Origin: Desulfovibrionaceae bacterium
GTDB lineage: Bacteria > Pseudomonadota > Gammaproteobacteria > Burkholderiales > Burkholderiaceae_C
DNA: 8,575 nucleotides
Direction of reading: 5' to 3'
Assembly (NCBI GenBank): GCA_009778355.1
Contig: WRJY01000245.1
Coordinates: forward strand, 1-8,575
In this document: positions 1-7,345 of the stretch, piece by piece
Position numbering within the stretch: position 1 is the stretch's first letter
Layout of the letters: every line of letters starts with the position of its first letter
Translations under genes and position numbers: made by a program
Notes under the pieces: generated by a model
What the model saw: the letters and a program-made list of their open reading frames with translations, nothing else
Database searches by the model: none
What the model was told of the DNA's origin: nothing

Positions 1-311
1 CCGCCGTAGCCCCGGTAGTGCAGCAGGTAAATGGCGTGATCGGGAAACGCCTGCGCAAGCCTGGGCAGGTTCGGCCCCACGTCCTCGGCATTGCCGCCAA
101 AGTAAACCAGCGCCTTGTCGCCGGCATGGGCGCGGGTGGTGACCAGCACATCGCCCGCCCCGGTTTTCAGCAATTGCACCTGCGCCCCAGGCACCAGCGC
201 GCGCGGCTGCGGCATGTAGATGAACGAGCGTTGAAACGCGAACAACAGTGCGCACAGCGCCGCATACAACAGCGCCAACAGACCCAGCAGTCCAAGCAGC
301 TTGTTGAGCAT
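1..311 (-). CDS. alpha/beta hydrolase, membrane-anchored (N-terminal part, runs off window)
   Basis: This partial gene reads leftwards from ATG at 311-309 and leaves the window still open after 103 codons. The first ~27 residues form a hydrophobic signal-anchor (Leu/Ala-rich from residue 3, then FQRSFIYMPQP). This is the usual start of the Bem46/YfhR-like alpha/beta hydrolases, where a single membrane segment precedes the words 'R-S-F/L-I-Y-x-P'. Residues 69-77 read VYFGGNAED, matching the oxyanion-loop region (often HGN), and residues 99-103 read YRGYG, the conserved block before the nucleophile elbow. The catalytic Ser/Asp/His lie outside the window, so activity cannot be judged and the substrate is unknown. 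Only 17 bp separate its start from the antitoxin stop, on the same strand, so it may be read through from the toxin-antitoxin promoter. Its Shine-Dalgarno is weak (GAG close to the start). Confidence 0.8.
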   Translation of the reverse strand, partial: MLNKLLGLLGLLALLYAALCALLFAFQRSFIYMPQPRALVPGAQVQLLKTGAGDVLVTTRAHAGDKALVYFGGNAEDVGPNLPRLAQAFPDHAIYLLHYRGYG

Positions 312-328
312 GACTCAGACGGGAACCA

Positions 329-610
329 TCAGGCAATCTCTTTTACGCGAATTTCGATGTCCAAGCGCGCAGCCGCCGCAATGTTCACCAACGCATCGAG
401 GGAGAACTTGTCGAGCTTGCCGCGCGTCAAATCGTTGAGGCGTGGCCGTGTGATGCCAAGCCGCCCAGCCGCTTCCCCTTCGGGCACGCCCCACCTCTTC
501 ACGCGGTCACGGATGGCCGTCAGCAGATCGGCGCGGGCCTTGAGGTTTGCCGCTTCCTTTGGTGTGTCGGCCAAGGCGTCGAATACATCAGCGAAGGTTT
601 CAGCTTTCAT
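329..610 (-). CDS. HigA-like XRE-family antitoxin of a type II toxin-antitoxin pair
   Basis: A 93-residue protein if started at the ATG at 610-608. That start overlaps the toxin stop as ATGA, the classic arrangement for coupled translation. An in-frame ATG at 625-623, preceded by GGAG, would add five residues and cannot be excluded. Residues ~44-64 (EGEAAGRLGITRPRLNDLTRGK) form a helix-turn-helix, and the following stretch (LDKFSLDALVNIAAAARLDIEI) is typical of the short XRE antitoxins partnered with Gp49/HigB toxins. From family knowledge it binds and neutralises the toxin and represses its own operon by binding the promoter; a matching palindrome lies at 939-958. It is the second gene of the pair, and an alpha/beta hydrolase follows 17 bp later. 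Confidence 0.88.
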   Translation of the reverse strand: MKAETFADVFDALADTPKEAANLKARADLLTAIRDRVKRWGVPEGEAAGRLGITRPRLNDLTRGKLDKFSLDALVNIAAAARLDIEIRVKEIA

Positions 611-930
611 TGTTCCATGCTCCATTTCTTGAGCCGTTGCGCGGCCAGATCAATGTCTTTTTGTGGCGTCTGTTCGGTCTTTTTCTCGAAGGCGTGCAGC
701 ACAAGCACGTACTTGGGCAGTGTTGCTGCGTAGATCACTCGGAAAGCGCCGCTCGGCAGCCTGATCCGTATTTCCCGAACGCCGGGGCCGACCGTCTTCA
801 TGGACTTCCAGTCGGTCGGGGCGTTGCCCTTCTGCACCTCGCGCAGTTCGTAGCCGCAGCGGATGCGGGCATTCTCTGGAAAGTCTCGCAGCCGCTCCCG
901 CGAGTCGCCGAGAAACTTGATTTCTTTCAT
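607..930 (-). CDS. HigB/Gp49-like RelE-superfamily toxin
   Basis: A 107-residue protein starting MKEIKFLGDSRERLRDFP, the usual opening of phage Gp49-like (HigB, RelE/ParE superfamily) toxins. I chose the ATG at 930-928 because homologs as I remember them begin at this word and GAGG lies just upstream. A TTG at 960 would add ten residues but would lie across the operator. Family hallmarks in order are the GYELREVQKG helix, GPGVREIRIR at 48-57, RVIYAA at 64-69, and the C-terminal LHAFEKKTEQTPQKDIDLAAQR. Known relatives are ribosome-dependent mRNA endonucleases that stop translation; the target here is inferred. The toxin comes first in the operon and its stop overlaps the antitoxin start by 4 bp. 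The frame is intact, so the pair is probably functional. Confidence 0.9.
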   Translation of the reverse strand: MKEIKFLGDSRERLRDFPENARIRCGYELREVQKGNAPTDWKSMKTVGPGVREIRIRLPSGAFRVIYAATLPKYVLVLHAFEKKTEQTPQKDIDLAAQRLKKWSMEQ

Positions 931-937
931 CGCCTCA

Positions 938-966
938 AGTGTATCGAAATCAATACACAATCACAA
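938..966 (-). promoter_or_regulatory. Possible promoter of the toxin-antitoxin operon
   Basis: On the minus strand, TTGTGA (966-961) and TACACT (943-938) are separated by 17 bp, each matching 4 of 6 sigma-70 consensus positions. Transcription would start close to 931, leaving almost no leader before the ATG at 930. Either the transcript is nearly leaderless or the true promoter is slightly upstream. The overlap with the palindrome at 939-958 fits autorepression. Confidence 0.3.
939..958. promoter_or_regulatory. Palindromic operator candidate of the toxin-antitoxin operon
   Basis: Reading the minus strand, GTGTATTGATTTCGATACAC has perfect 6-bp outer arms (GTGTAT/ATACAC) and 8 of 10 paired positions overall. 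It sits 8 bp upstream of the toxin ATG and overlaps the best -10 candidate. HigA-type antitoxins are known to bind such palindromes through their HTH and repress the operon. The palindrome is seen directly; binding is inferred. Confidence 0.6.
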
Positions 967-1104
967 CCCCTGCCCTCGCCCTTGACCTGCTGGCCGGAAC
1001 TCCAATATTTCAGAGCTTGGAACCGTTGCCGTGTTGGGCTGCGCACCCAAACCTGTGTCCTGCCCCCCACCTTGGCCCTTCCTCCAACAGAGGCAGGCGC
1101 CGGT

Positions 1105-2400
1105 TCAGCCGCGCCGGCCGCCCGTACCGCTGCGTTGCCGCCCGCTTGGGCCGCCACGCTGCTGCCCGCCTGGGCCGCTGCGTTGCTGCCGCCCGCGCTG
1201 ACGCGAGAAGCTGTCGGCGCCGATGTAGCCTTGGGCGGTTTTCGCCGCGCCGGGCGGCTGGCCCGCGCGGCTGCCGGCGGGCTTGCCGGCGCTGCCTTGC
1301 CGGCGTTGACCAGGCGGCGGCTCCTGGCGCGCCGGCTGGCCGCGCAAGGCGCCGCCGGCCATGTTGGGCCTTGGCCCGCTGCCGCGTCCACAGTCGGCGC
1401 GGCTGCGGGGCGATTTGCCGGCTGGCGGCGGCGGGGCTGGTTCGCGGCTGCCGCGAATCACCCGCTCGGGCGTGCCGGAGGCCTCGCCCAGCGCGCGGAT
1501 GTCGCGCTCGCCCAGTTCCATCCACATGCCGCGCCTGAGGCCGCGCGGCAGCAGCATGGCGCCGTAGCGGATGCGGATCAGCCGGCTGACGGCGTGGCCG
1601 GTGGATTCGATCATGCGCCGCACTTCACGATTGCGGCCTTCGGAGATGGTCACGCGGTACCACTGGTTGGCGCCCTCGCCCTGCCCTTCTTCCTGAATCG
1701 AACTGAACTGCGCCATGCCGTCGTCGAGCGGCACGCCGTCGAGCAAGCGCTGCCGCTCGCCGTCGGTCAGCGCACCCAGCACGCGCACGGCGTATTCGCG
1801 CTCCAGCCCGAAGCGCGGGTGCATCAGCCGGTTGGCCAATTCGCCCGAGTTGGTCAGCAGCAGCAAGCCCTCGGTGTTCAGGTCCAGGCGTCCGACCGAC
1901 TGCCACTTGCCCTGCCCGCTGGCCAGGCGTGGCAGGTTGCGGAACACGGTGGGGCGGTTCTGCGGGTCGTCGTGCGTGACGACTTCGCCCACCGGTTTGT
2001 GGTAGGCCAGCACGCGCGCCGGCAGCGGCGCGATGCGCAGCTTGACCGGGCGGCCATCGATCCTGATTTGGTCACCGAACTGGATGCGCTGGCCAACGTG
2101 CGCCGGCTGGTTGTTGACCGAGATACGCCCTTGCGCGATGAGCTGCTCCATCTCCAGCCGCGATCCCAGGCCGGCCTGCGCCAGCACCTTGTGCAGCTTG
2201 GGGCTTTCGGGCTGGGGCAGCAGCACGCGCTTGGGCGGCGGCGCGGGCGCGGCGGCCTCGTCGTCGAAGCGGCCCGACAGCACGTCGCCGATGACCACCG
2301 GCGCGTCACCGCCGTCGTCGCCGGGCATGGCGCTGTCAACGGGGACGGGCGCCTTGGCAGGATCGTCTGCGGGCGGTTTGATCGGCTCGTCGGGGTTCAT
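1105..2400 (-). CDS. rluB: 23S rRNA pseudouridine synthase RluB (pseudouridine 2605)
   Basis: A 431-residue protein that converts a uridine of 23S rRNA helix 80-92 (position 2605 in E. coli) to pseudouridine during 50S maturation. I start it at ATG 2400-2398 (MNPDEPIKPP); the TTG twelve bases upstream is less likely. An acidic/Pro-rich N-terminal extension (~1-60) precedes an S4 RNA-binding domain (~66-112: KLHKVLAQAGLGSRLEMEQLIAQGRISVN). The RsuA/RluB/E/F catalytic domain follows, with GRLDLNTEGLLLLT holding the catalytic Asp (about residue 173) and the NREVRRMIE motif near 257-265. Residues ~315-431 form a long low-complexity Arg/Gly/Gln/Pro tail, probably disordered and RNA-binding, ending in an 8-residue repeat. 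It lies 43 bp downstream of scpB on the same strand, a pairing common in proteobacteria, so the two are probably cotranscribed. No clear terminator is visible in 961-1104. Confidence 0.93.
   Translation of the reverse strand: MNPDEPIKPPADDPAKAPVPVDSAMPGDDGGDAPVVIGDVLSGRFDDEAAAPAPPPKRVLLPQPESPKLHKVLAQAGLGSRLEMEQLIAQGRISVNNQPAHVGQRIQFGDQIRIDGRPVKLRIAPLPARVLAYHKPVGEVVTHDDPQNRPTVFRNLPRLASGQGKWQSVGRLDLNTEGLLLLTNSGELANRLMHPRFGLEREYAVRVLGALTDGERQRLLDGVPLDDGMAQFSSIQEEGQGEGANQWYRVTISEGRNREVRRMIESTGHAVSRLIRIRYGAMLLPRGLRRGMWMELGERDIRALGEASGTPERVIRGSREPAPPPPAGKSPRSRADCGRGSGPRPNMAGGALRGQPARQEPPPGQRRQGSAGKPAGSRAGQPPGAAKTAQGYIGADSFSRQRGRQQRSGPGGQQRGGPSGRQRSGTGGRRG
1117..1188 (-). repeat. Three imperfect 24-bp tandem repeats in the 3' end of rluB
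   Basis: Three consecutive 24-bp units encode the octapeptides QQRSGPGG, QQRGGPSG and RQRSGTGG, just before the terminal RRG of RluB (about residues 405-428). The units differ at several bases, so the array is old or diverging. Being in frame, gain or loss of a unit would keep the reading frame. Confidence 0.75.
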
Positions 2401-2443
2401 GGCGTGGGGCAATCAGGTAAAGAAGAAGCCATACACGGCTCAG

Positions 2444-3232
<789 letters not shown>

Positions 3233-3238
3233 TGCGCG

Positions 3239-3243
3239 CCTCC
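3239..3243 (-). promoter_or_regulatory. Ribosome binding site deciding the scpB start
   Basis: GGAGG on the minus strand lies 6 bases before the GTG at 3232-3230. It fixes that GTG as the start, and no comparable site precedes the other in-frame start codons upstream. Confidence 0.7.
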
Positions 3244-3380
3244 GTGGCGATGCAGGCGCTGTACGAAACCTGTGTTCATGCGTGCGGGTTGCGCGCCGGA
3301 TCGGGCGCGACGAAAACAATCGTTCAGAAGATTGGCGCCGCATGGATCACTGCGGCTCTGGCGTCAAATTGTCGCGACCT

Positions 3381-3401
3381 CCGGTTTGGATCGAGAACCG
3401 G
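3381..3401. other. Small hairpin in the rluD-scpB gap
   Basis: CCGGTT and AACCGG pair perfectly around a 9-base loop, 8 bp downstream of the rluD stop. There is no following T-run on the minus strand, so it is not a standard intrinsic terminator, though it may still influence rluD mRNA end formation. The remaining gap, 3244-3380, shows no gene. A minus-strand TTGACG (3367-3362) resembles a -35 box but lacks a convincing -10. Confidence 0.3.
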
Positions 3402-3409
3402 GTAATCCA

Positions 3410-4402
3410 TCACGGGCTGGACGGCGCATTGTAGTCAAGCCCCCAGGCCGGCAGCGCGCCCGCCAGGTCAGACGGCAGCGGCGATTCGAAGGCCAGGGCG
3501 GCGCCGGTGGCGGGGTGCTCGAAGGCCAGGCGCCGCGCGTGCAGCGCCTGCCGCGTCATGCCGGCGGCGGGCGCGCCGCCGTAGAGCGCGTCGCCCACCA
3601 GCGGATGGCCAATGTGCGCCATGTGCACGCGAATCTGGTGCGTGCGCCCGGTGCGCAGCAGCGCGCGCACCAGGCAGCCCTGCGGGGCGTTGGCGATCAG
3701 TTCCAGGCGGGTTTGCGCCGGTTTGCCGCTCTGGCGCTGAAGATCGACCACCGCCATGCGCAGGCGGTTGCGCGCGTCGCGGCCGATGGGCGCATCGACC
3801 TCGCGCTCGGCCGGGCCGTCCCACGGGCGATGCGCCAGCGCCAGGTATTCGCGCCGCACCTGGCGCGCGGCGATGCGCGCGGCCAGCGCGTCCATGGCCG
3901 CTCGCGTGCGCGCCACCACCATCAGGCCGCTGGTGTCCTTGTCCAGCCGGTGCACGATGCCGGCGCGCGGCAGCAGCGCGGCCCGTTCGTCGCGCGCCAG
4001 CAGCGCGTTCAGCAGCGTGCCGCTCCAGTTGCCGGCGGCGGGGTGCACCACCAGGCCGGCGGGCTTGTCGATGACCAGCAGGTGCTCGTCTTCGTACACC
4101 ACGTCGAGCGCGATGTGCTGCGGCACGAAGGCCTGGCTCATGGGCGTGGGCCGCAGTTCCACCGCCAGCCGGTCGCCGGCGCGCACCTTCTGCGCCGGCT
4201 TGGCGGCGGCGCGGCCGTTGACTTGCGCCGCGCCGTCTTCCACGAGCTGGCGCAGGTAGCTGCGCGAGAACTCGCTGACCAGCGCGGCCAGGGCGCGATC
4301 CAGCCGCTGGCCGTGCAGATCGGCGCTGACGATGAACTGGCGCAGTTCGGCTTCGGAGCCGGCGGCGATGGCGTCGGCGGCCCCATCGTCGCCGTCGTCC
4401 AT
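3410..4402 (-). CDS. rluD: 23S rRNA pseudouridine synthase RluD (pseudouridines 1911/1915/1917)
   Basis: A 330-residue protein of the RluA/RluD family. RluD makes the three pseudouridines of 23S rRNA helix 69 at the subunit interface. An S4 domain (~25-85: LDRALAALVSEFSRSYLRQLVEDGAAQVNG) is followed by the catalytic domain with EDEHLLVIDKPAGLVVHPAAGN, then GIVHRLDKDTSGLMVVAR holding the catalytic Asp (about residue 154), and RTGRTHQIRVHMAHIGHPLVGDALYGG near the end. I chose ATG 4402-4400 (MDDGDDGAADA). The upstream GTG at 4465 would carry the gene through the divergent bamD promoter, although the frame is open there. The Shine-Dalgarno is weak at either start. The divergent rluD/bamD pair is conserved in many gammaproteobacteria and betaproteobacteria. 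The pgeF gene that often follows rluD is not present in the next 170 bp; scpB comes instead. Confidence 0.92.
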   Translation of the reverse strand: MDDGDDGAADAIAAGSEAELRQFIVSADLHGQRLDRALAALVSEFSRSYLRQLVEDGAAQVNGRAAAKPAQKVRAGDRLAVELRPTPMSQAFVPQHIALDVVYEDEHLLVIDKPAGLVVHPAAGNWSGTLLNALLARDERAALLPRAGIVHRLDKDTSGLMVVARTRAAMDALAARIAARQVRREYLALAHRPWDGPAEREVDAPIGRDARNRLRMAVVDLQRQSGKPAQTRLELIANAPQGCLVRALLRTGRTHQIRVHMAHIGHPLVGDALYGGAPAAGMTRQALHARRLAFEHPATGAALAFESPLPSDLAGALPAWGLDYNAPSSP

Positions 4403-4404
4403 CT

Positions 4405-4435
4405 CTGACGCCAGGGCGGGGGGGGCCGATATAAT
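4405..4435 (+). promoter_or_regulatory. Candidate sigma-70 promoter of bamD
   Basis: A perfect -10 TATAAT lies at 4430-4435 and a partial -35 CTGACG at 4405-4410, with a 19-bp spacer that is longer than the optimal 17. Transcription would begin near 4442, giving a ~26-nt leader with a small palindrome (CTTGATTCAAG, 4444-4454) and GAGG at 4454-4457 before the ATG at 4468. The spacer contains eight consecutive G. The region also lies upstream of the divergent rluD start. Confidence 0.55.
4418..4425. repeat. G8 homopolymer tract in the bamD promoter spacer
   Basis: Eight G in a row sit between the -35 and -10 candidates of the bamD promoter, just outside the rluD coding region if rluD starts at 4402. 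Such tracts are prone to slipped-strand length change. Confidence 0.7.
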
Positions 4436-4467
4436 CCGTGCAGCTTGATTCAAGAGGTTTGCCACTG

Positions 4468-5271
4468 ATGCAACGTGCCCGATTATCGGCCGCTGGTGCG
4501 GGAATTCTGGCGTTGGCCGCGCTGCTGGCGGGGTGCTCGTCCAAGCCGGTGGACAAGACCAGCAACTGGAGCCCCAACCGCATCCAGTCCGAGGCCAAGG
4601 ACGAGATGAACTCCGGCGCCTGGGACAAGGCCATTCCGCTGCTGGAGACGCTGGAAGGCCGCGCCGCCGGCACGCCGCTGGCGCAGCAGGCGCAGCTCGA
4701 CAAGGCCTACTCGCAATTCAAGGACGGCCAGAAGCCCGAGGCCATCGCCACGCTGAACCGCTTCATGCGCCTGCACCCGGCCAGCCCGGCCATCGACTAC
4801 GCCCTGTACATGAAGGGCATCATCAACTTCAACGACGAGTTGGGTCTGTTCTCCTTTCTGTCGCGGCAGGATTTGTCCGAGCGCGACCAGAAGGCGGCCA
4901 AGGAAGCCTTCGAGTCCTTCTCCGAGCTGGTCACGCGCTTTCCCGATTCGCGCTACACGCCCGATGCGCGCGCGCGGATGCGCTACACCGTCAATGCGCT
5001 GGCGCAGTACGAGGTGCACGTGTCGCGCTACTACTACACGCGCGGCGCCTACGTGGCGGCCATCAACCGCGCGCAGCAGGCCATTGCCGACTACCGCGAC
5101 GCGCCCGCGCTGGAAGAGGCGCTGTACATCCTGGTGCAGTCCTACGACAAGCTCGGCATGGACACGCTGCGCGACGACGCCCATCGCGTGCTCGACCAGA
5201 ACTACCCCGACAGCGCCTACCTGTCGCGCGGCTTCAAGGCCGGCGACAAGCCCTGGTGGCAATTGTGGTAG
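4468..5271 (+). CDS. bamD: Outer membrane protein assembly factor BamD (lipoprotein)
   Basis: A 267-residue outer-membrane lipoprotein facing the periplasm, the essential partner of BamA in folding beta-barrel proteins. I start it at ATG 4468, with GAGG ten bases upstream; the open frame reaches back to a GTG at 4438, but that precedes the probable transcription start. A lipoprotein signal peptide (MQRARLSAAGAGILALAALL) ends in the lipobox LAGC, making Cys23 the lipidated residue. The mature part is helical TPR repeats: GAWDKAIPLLETLEGR, FKDGQKPEAIATLNRFMRLHP, AKEAFESFSELVTRFPDSRYTPDARARM and YYTRGAYVAAINRAQQAIADY. All are typical of BamD/ComL, and the length is slightly above E. coli BamD (245 residues). 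Its 3' end overlaps the end of the convergent helicase gene by 38 bp, and no terminator is visible between them. Confidence 0.95.
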   Translation: MQRARLSAAGAGILALAALLAGCSSKPVDKTSNWSPNRIQSEAKDEMNSGAWDKAIPLLETLEGRAAGTPLAQQAQLDKAYSQFKDGQKPEAIATLNRFMRLHPASPAIDYALYMKGIINFNDELGLFSFLSRQDLSERDQKAAKEAFESFSELVTRFPDSRYTPDARARMRYTVNALAQYEVHVSRYYYTRGAYVAAINRAQQAIADYRDAPALEEALYILVQSYDKLGMDTLRDDAHRVLDQNYPDSAYLSRGFKAGDKPWWQLW

Positions 5272-7345
5272 TGGCAGGCGCAGCCGGCAAGCTTTCAGCG
5301 CCAGTTTCCACCAGCGCCCGCAGCGCCGCATCGAACTCGGCGCGCGTGTTCAGACGCCGCATGGGCGGCAAGGCAGCGAGCAGGCGGCGGCCGTAGGGCA
5401 TGGTGGCCAGGCGCGTGTCGCAGATCATCAGCAGGCCGGTGTCGGTCTCGCGCCGGATCAGCCGCCCGGCGCCCTGCTTGAGGGCCACCGCGGCCTCGGG
5501 CACCGAGTAGTCGGCGAAGGTGCTGCGTCCTTCGGCCTCGATGCGGCGGCAGCGCGCTTGCACCAGCGGGTCGCCCGGCGGAGGAAACGGCAGCTTGTCG
5601 ATCACCACCAGTTGCAGCGCCTCGCCGGGCATGTCCACGCCTTCCCAGAACGAAGCCGAGGCCACCAGCACACAGCCGGGCTCGCCATTGGCGCGGCCTT
5701 GTCTAAAGCGTTCCATCAACACGCGCTTGGGCAGCACGCCCTGCACCAGTACCTCCAGTTCCGCGCCGGGACCGAAGCGCCGCACCAGCGCGTCGCCGAT
5801 GCTGCGCAGCGCGCGCAGCGTGGTCGTCAGCACCATGGTGCGCCCGCCCAGGCGCGCCGCCGCGTCGCCGGCCAGTTGCGCGACCTGGGCGCTGTGCGCC
5901 GGGTCAGCCGGGCGCGCAATGTGCGCCGGCACGTACAGCGCGGCCTGGCGCGCGTAGTCGAACGGACTGCCGATGCGCAGCACTTCGGCCTGCTGCAAGC
6001 CGCAGGGCTGGGTGAACCAGGTCAGCCGCTCGTCATCGCCCAGCGTGGCGGAGACGAACACCCAGGCGCGGCCGCGCTCTTCGTCGCCGGGCGCGGCCAG
6101 CAGCCGCGCGCGCACGGTGTCGGCGATGTCCAGCGGCGATTCGACCAGGCGCAGCCCGGCGCCCACGTCGGCCCAGCGCACCAATGCCGGATCGCAGGGC
6201 GCGCGAAAGCCCTCCGCCCGCTCGGCCAGCGCCAGCGCGCGGCCATGCAGGCGCGCCAGGTCCGGGGCCAGTTCGCCGACCGTATCGAGCGCCTCGGCGG
6301 CCTGGGCAATGGCATGGCCCAGGCGGTCCAGGCCGCGCTGCCAGTCGGCTTCGGGCACGCCGTCGGGCGCCACGCCCAGCCAGCGCAGGCGCGCACCCGC
6401 ACCGGCGCGGGCGCTGCCGGCGGCCAGCCGCAAGTCGCGCGCGGCGGTTTCGACGCCGCCGGCCAGCGCCATCCAGTCGGCCAGCCCGCGCGCATGTTGC
6501 AGGCCGGCGGCCAGCAGATCGCGCGCGAAATCCAGCAGTTGCCCGGTGGCCAGGTGCTGGCCCAGGAACTGGATGCCGGTTTCGTTGAGCTGGTGCGCCT
6601 CGTCGAAGATGGCCACGCGCACCGCCGGCAGCAGTTCGGCCATGCCCGATTCACGCACCGCCAGGTCGGCAAAAAACAGATGATGGTTGATGACCACCAC
6701 GTCGGCGGCCATGGCCTGCCGCCGCGCCAGATTGACGTGGCAGGCGCGAAACTGCGGGCATTCGGCGCCCAGGCAGTTCTCGCGCGTGGAAGTGACCAGC
6801 GGAATCACCGGCGAACGCTCGTCCAGACCGGGCAGTTCGGCCAGGTCGCCGGTGTGCGTCGTGCACGCCCATTGCTCTATTTTTGATAGCGCATGGCGTA
6901 AGCGCGGTTCACGCGCATCGACGATCTGGCCGGCAAAACCGAGGCGGTGCGGGCACAGGTAGCTGGCGCGCCCTTTCAGCAGCGCCATGCGCGCCGGCAC
7001 GCCCAGCGCCTGGGCCAGGCGCGGCAGGTCACGGCCAAAGAGCTGGTCTTGCAGCGTCTTGGTGGCGGTGGACAGCAGCACGCGCTCGCCCGACAGCAGC
7101 GCCGGCACCAGGTAGGCAAAGGTCTTGCCCACGCCGGTGGCCGCCTCGGCCACCAACTCGCCGCCCTGCTCCACCGCGCGGGCCACCGCCAGCGCCAGCC
7201 GGGTCTGCCCGTCGCGGGCGCGAAAACCCTCGGCGGCCCCGTTCAGCGGGCCGCCAGCGCCGAATGCCGCCTGCACCGCTTGCTGCAGGGGCGAAAGACT
7301 ACCATGGCCCTCGCCGGGCGGGGGGCGCTCCCCTGCGGCGCTCAT
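5234..7345 (-). CDS. yoaA: ATP-dependent DNA helicase, YoaA/DinG (XPD-like iron-sulfur) family
   Basis: A 703-residue superfamily 2 helicase. Family members unwind DNA 5' to 3' and serve in repair; YoaA in E. coli acts at stalled replication forks. Motifs in order are RDGQTRL (Q-like motif, ~44-50), Walker A AATGVGKT (68-75), the iron-sulfur cysteines, DEAH (248-251), VSATL (431-435), SASFWEGVDMPGE (563-575), and motif VI QGAGRLIRR (624-632). The four cluster ligands are probably C131, C191, C196 and C202. The last three keep the C-x4-C-x5-C spacing known from E. coli DinG. C161 is an extra cysteine between them. The stretch STATKTLQDQLFGRDLP...ALLKGRASYLC is closer to YoaA than DinG as I remember them. 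The start ATG at 7345-7343 overlaps the ydcH stop (ATGA), so translation is probably coupled. The last 13 residues are encoded within the 3' end of bamD on the other strand. Confidence 0.92.
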   Translation of the reverse strand: MSAAGERPPPGEGHGSLSPLQQAVQAAFGAGGPLNGAAEGFRARDGQTRLALAVARAVEQGGELVAEAATGVGKTFAYLVPALLSGERVLLSTATKTLQDQLFGRDLPRLAQALGVPARMALLKGRASYLCPHRLGFAGQIVDAREPRLRHALSKIEQWACTTHTGDLAELPGLDERSPVIPLVTSTRENCLGAECPQFRACHVNLARRQAMAADVVVINHHLFFADLAVRESGMAELLPAVRVAIFDEAHQLNETGIQFLGQHLATGQLLDFARDLLAAGLQHARGLADWMALAGGVETAARDLRLAAGSARAGAGARLRWLGVAPDGVPEADWQRGLDRLGHAIAQAAEALDTVGELAPDLARLHGRALALAERAEGFRAPCDPALVRWADVGAGLRLVESPLDIADTVRARLLAAPGDEERGRAWVFVSATLGDDERLTWFTQPCGLQQAEVLRIGSPFDYARQAALYVPAHIARPADPAHSAQVAQLAGDAAARLGGRTMVLTTTLRALRSIGDALVRRFGPGAELEVLVQGVLPKRVLMERFRQGRANGEPGCVLVASASFWEGVDMPGEALQLVVIDKLPFPPPGDPLVQARCRRIEAEGRSTFADYSVPEAAVALKQGAGRLIRRETDTGLLMICDTRLATMPYGRRLLAALPPMRRLNTRAEFDAALRALVETGAESLPAAPATTTIATRACRRP
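6874..6890 (-). repeat. AT-rich imperfect palindrome inside the helicase gene
   Basis: The minus strand reads GCTATCAAAAATAGAGC, encoding residues ~152-157 (ALSKIE) with codons CTA, TCA and ATA that look out of place among the GC-ending codons around it. It resembles short AT-rich repeats I remember from Comamonadaceae genomes. The reading frame is intact and the residues may simply be native. Confidence 0.3.

Noticed and set aside
1034..1050. Hairpin TTGGG/CCCAA downstream of rluB as a terminator.
   Set aside because: The stem is only 5 bp with a 7-base loop and no T-run follows on the minus strand.
4403..4465. An rluD start at GTG 4465.
   Set aside because: It would place the bamD -10 box and G-tract inside the rluD coding region; the added residues are not recognisable as part of the RluD family N-terminus.
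4964..6886. A 640-codon plus-strand open frame opposite the helicase.
   Set aside because: The helicase on the minus strand has every family motif; the plus frame shows only low-complexity composition.
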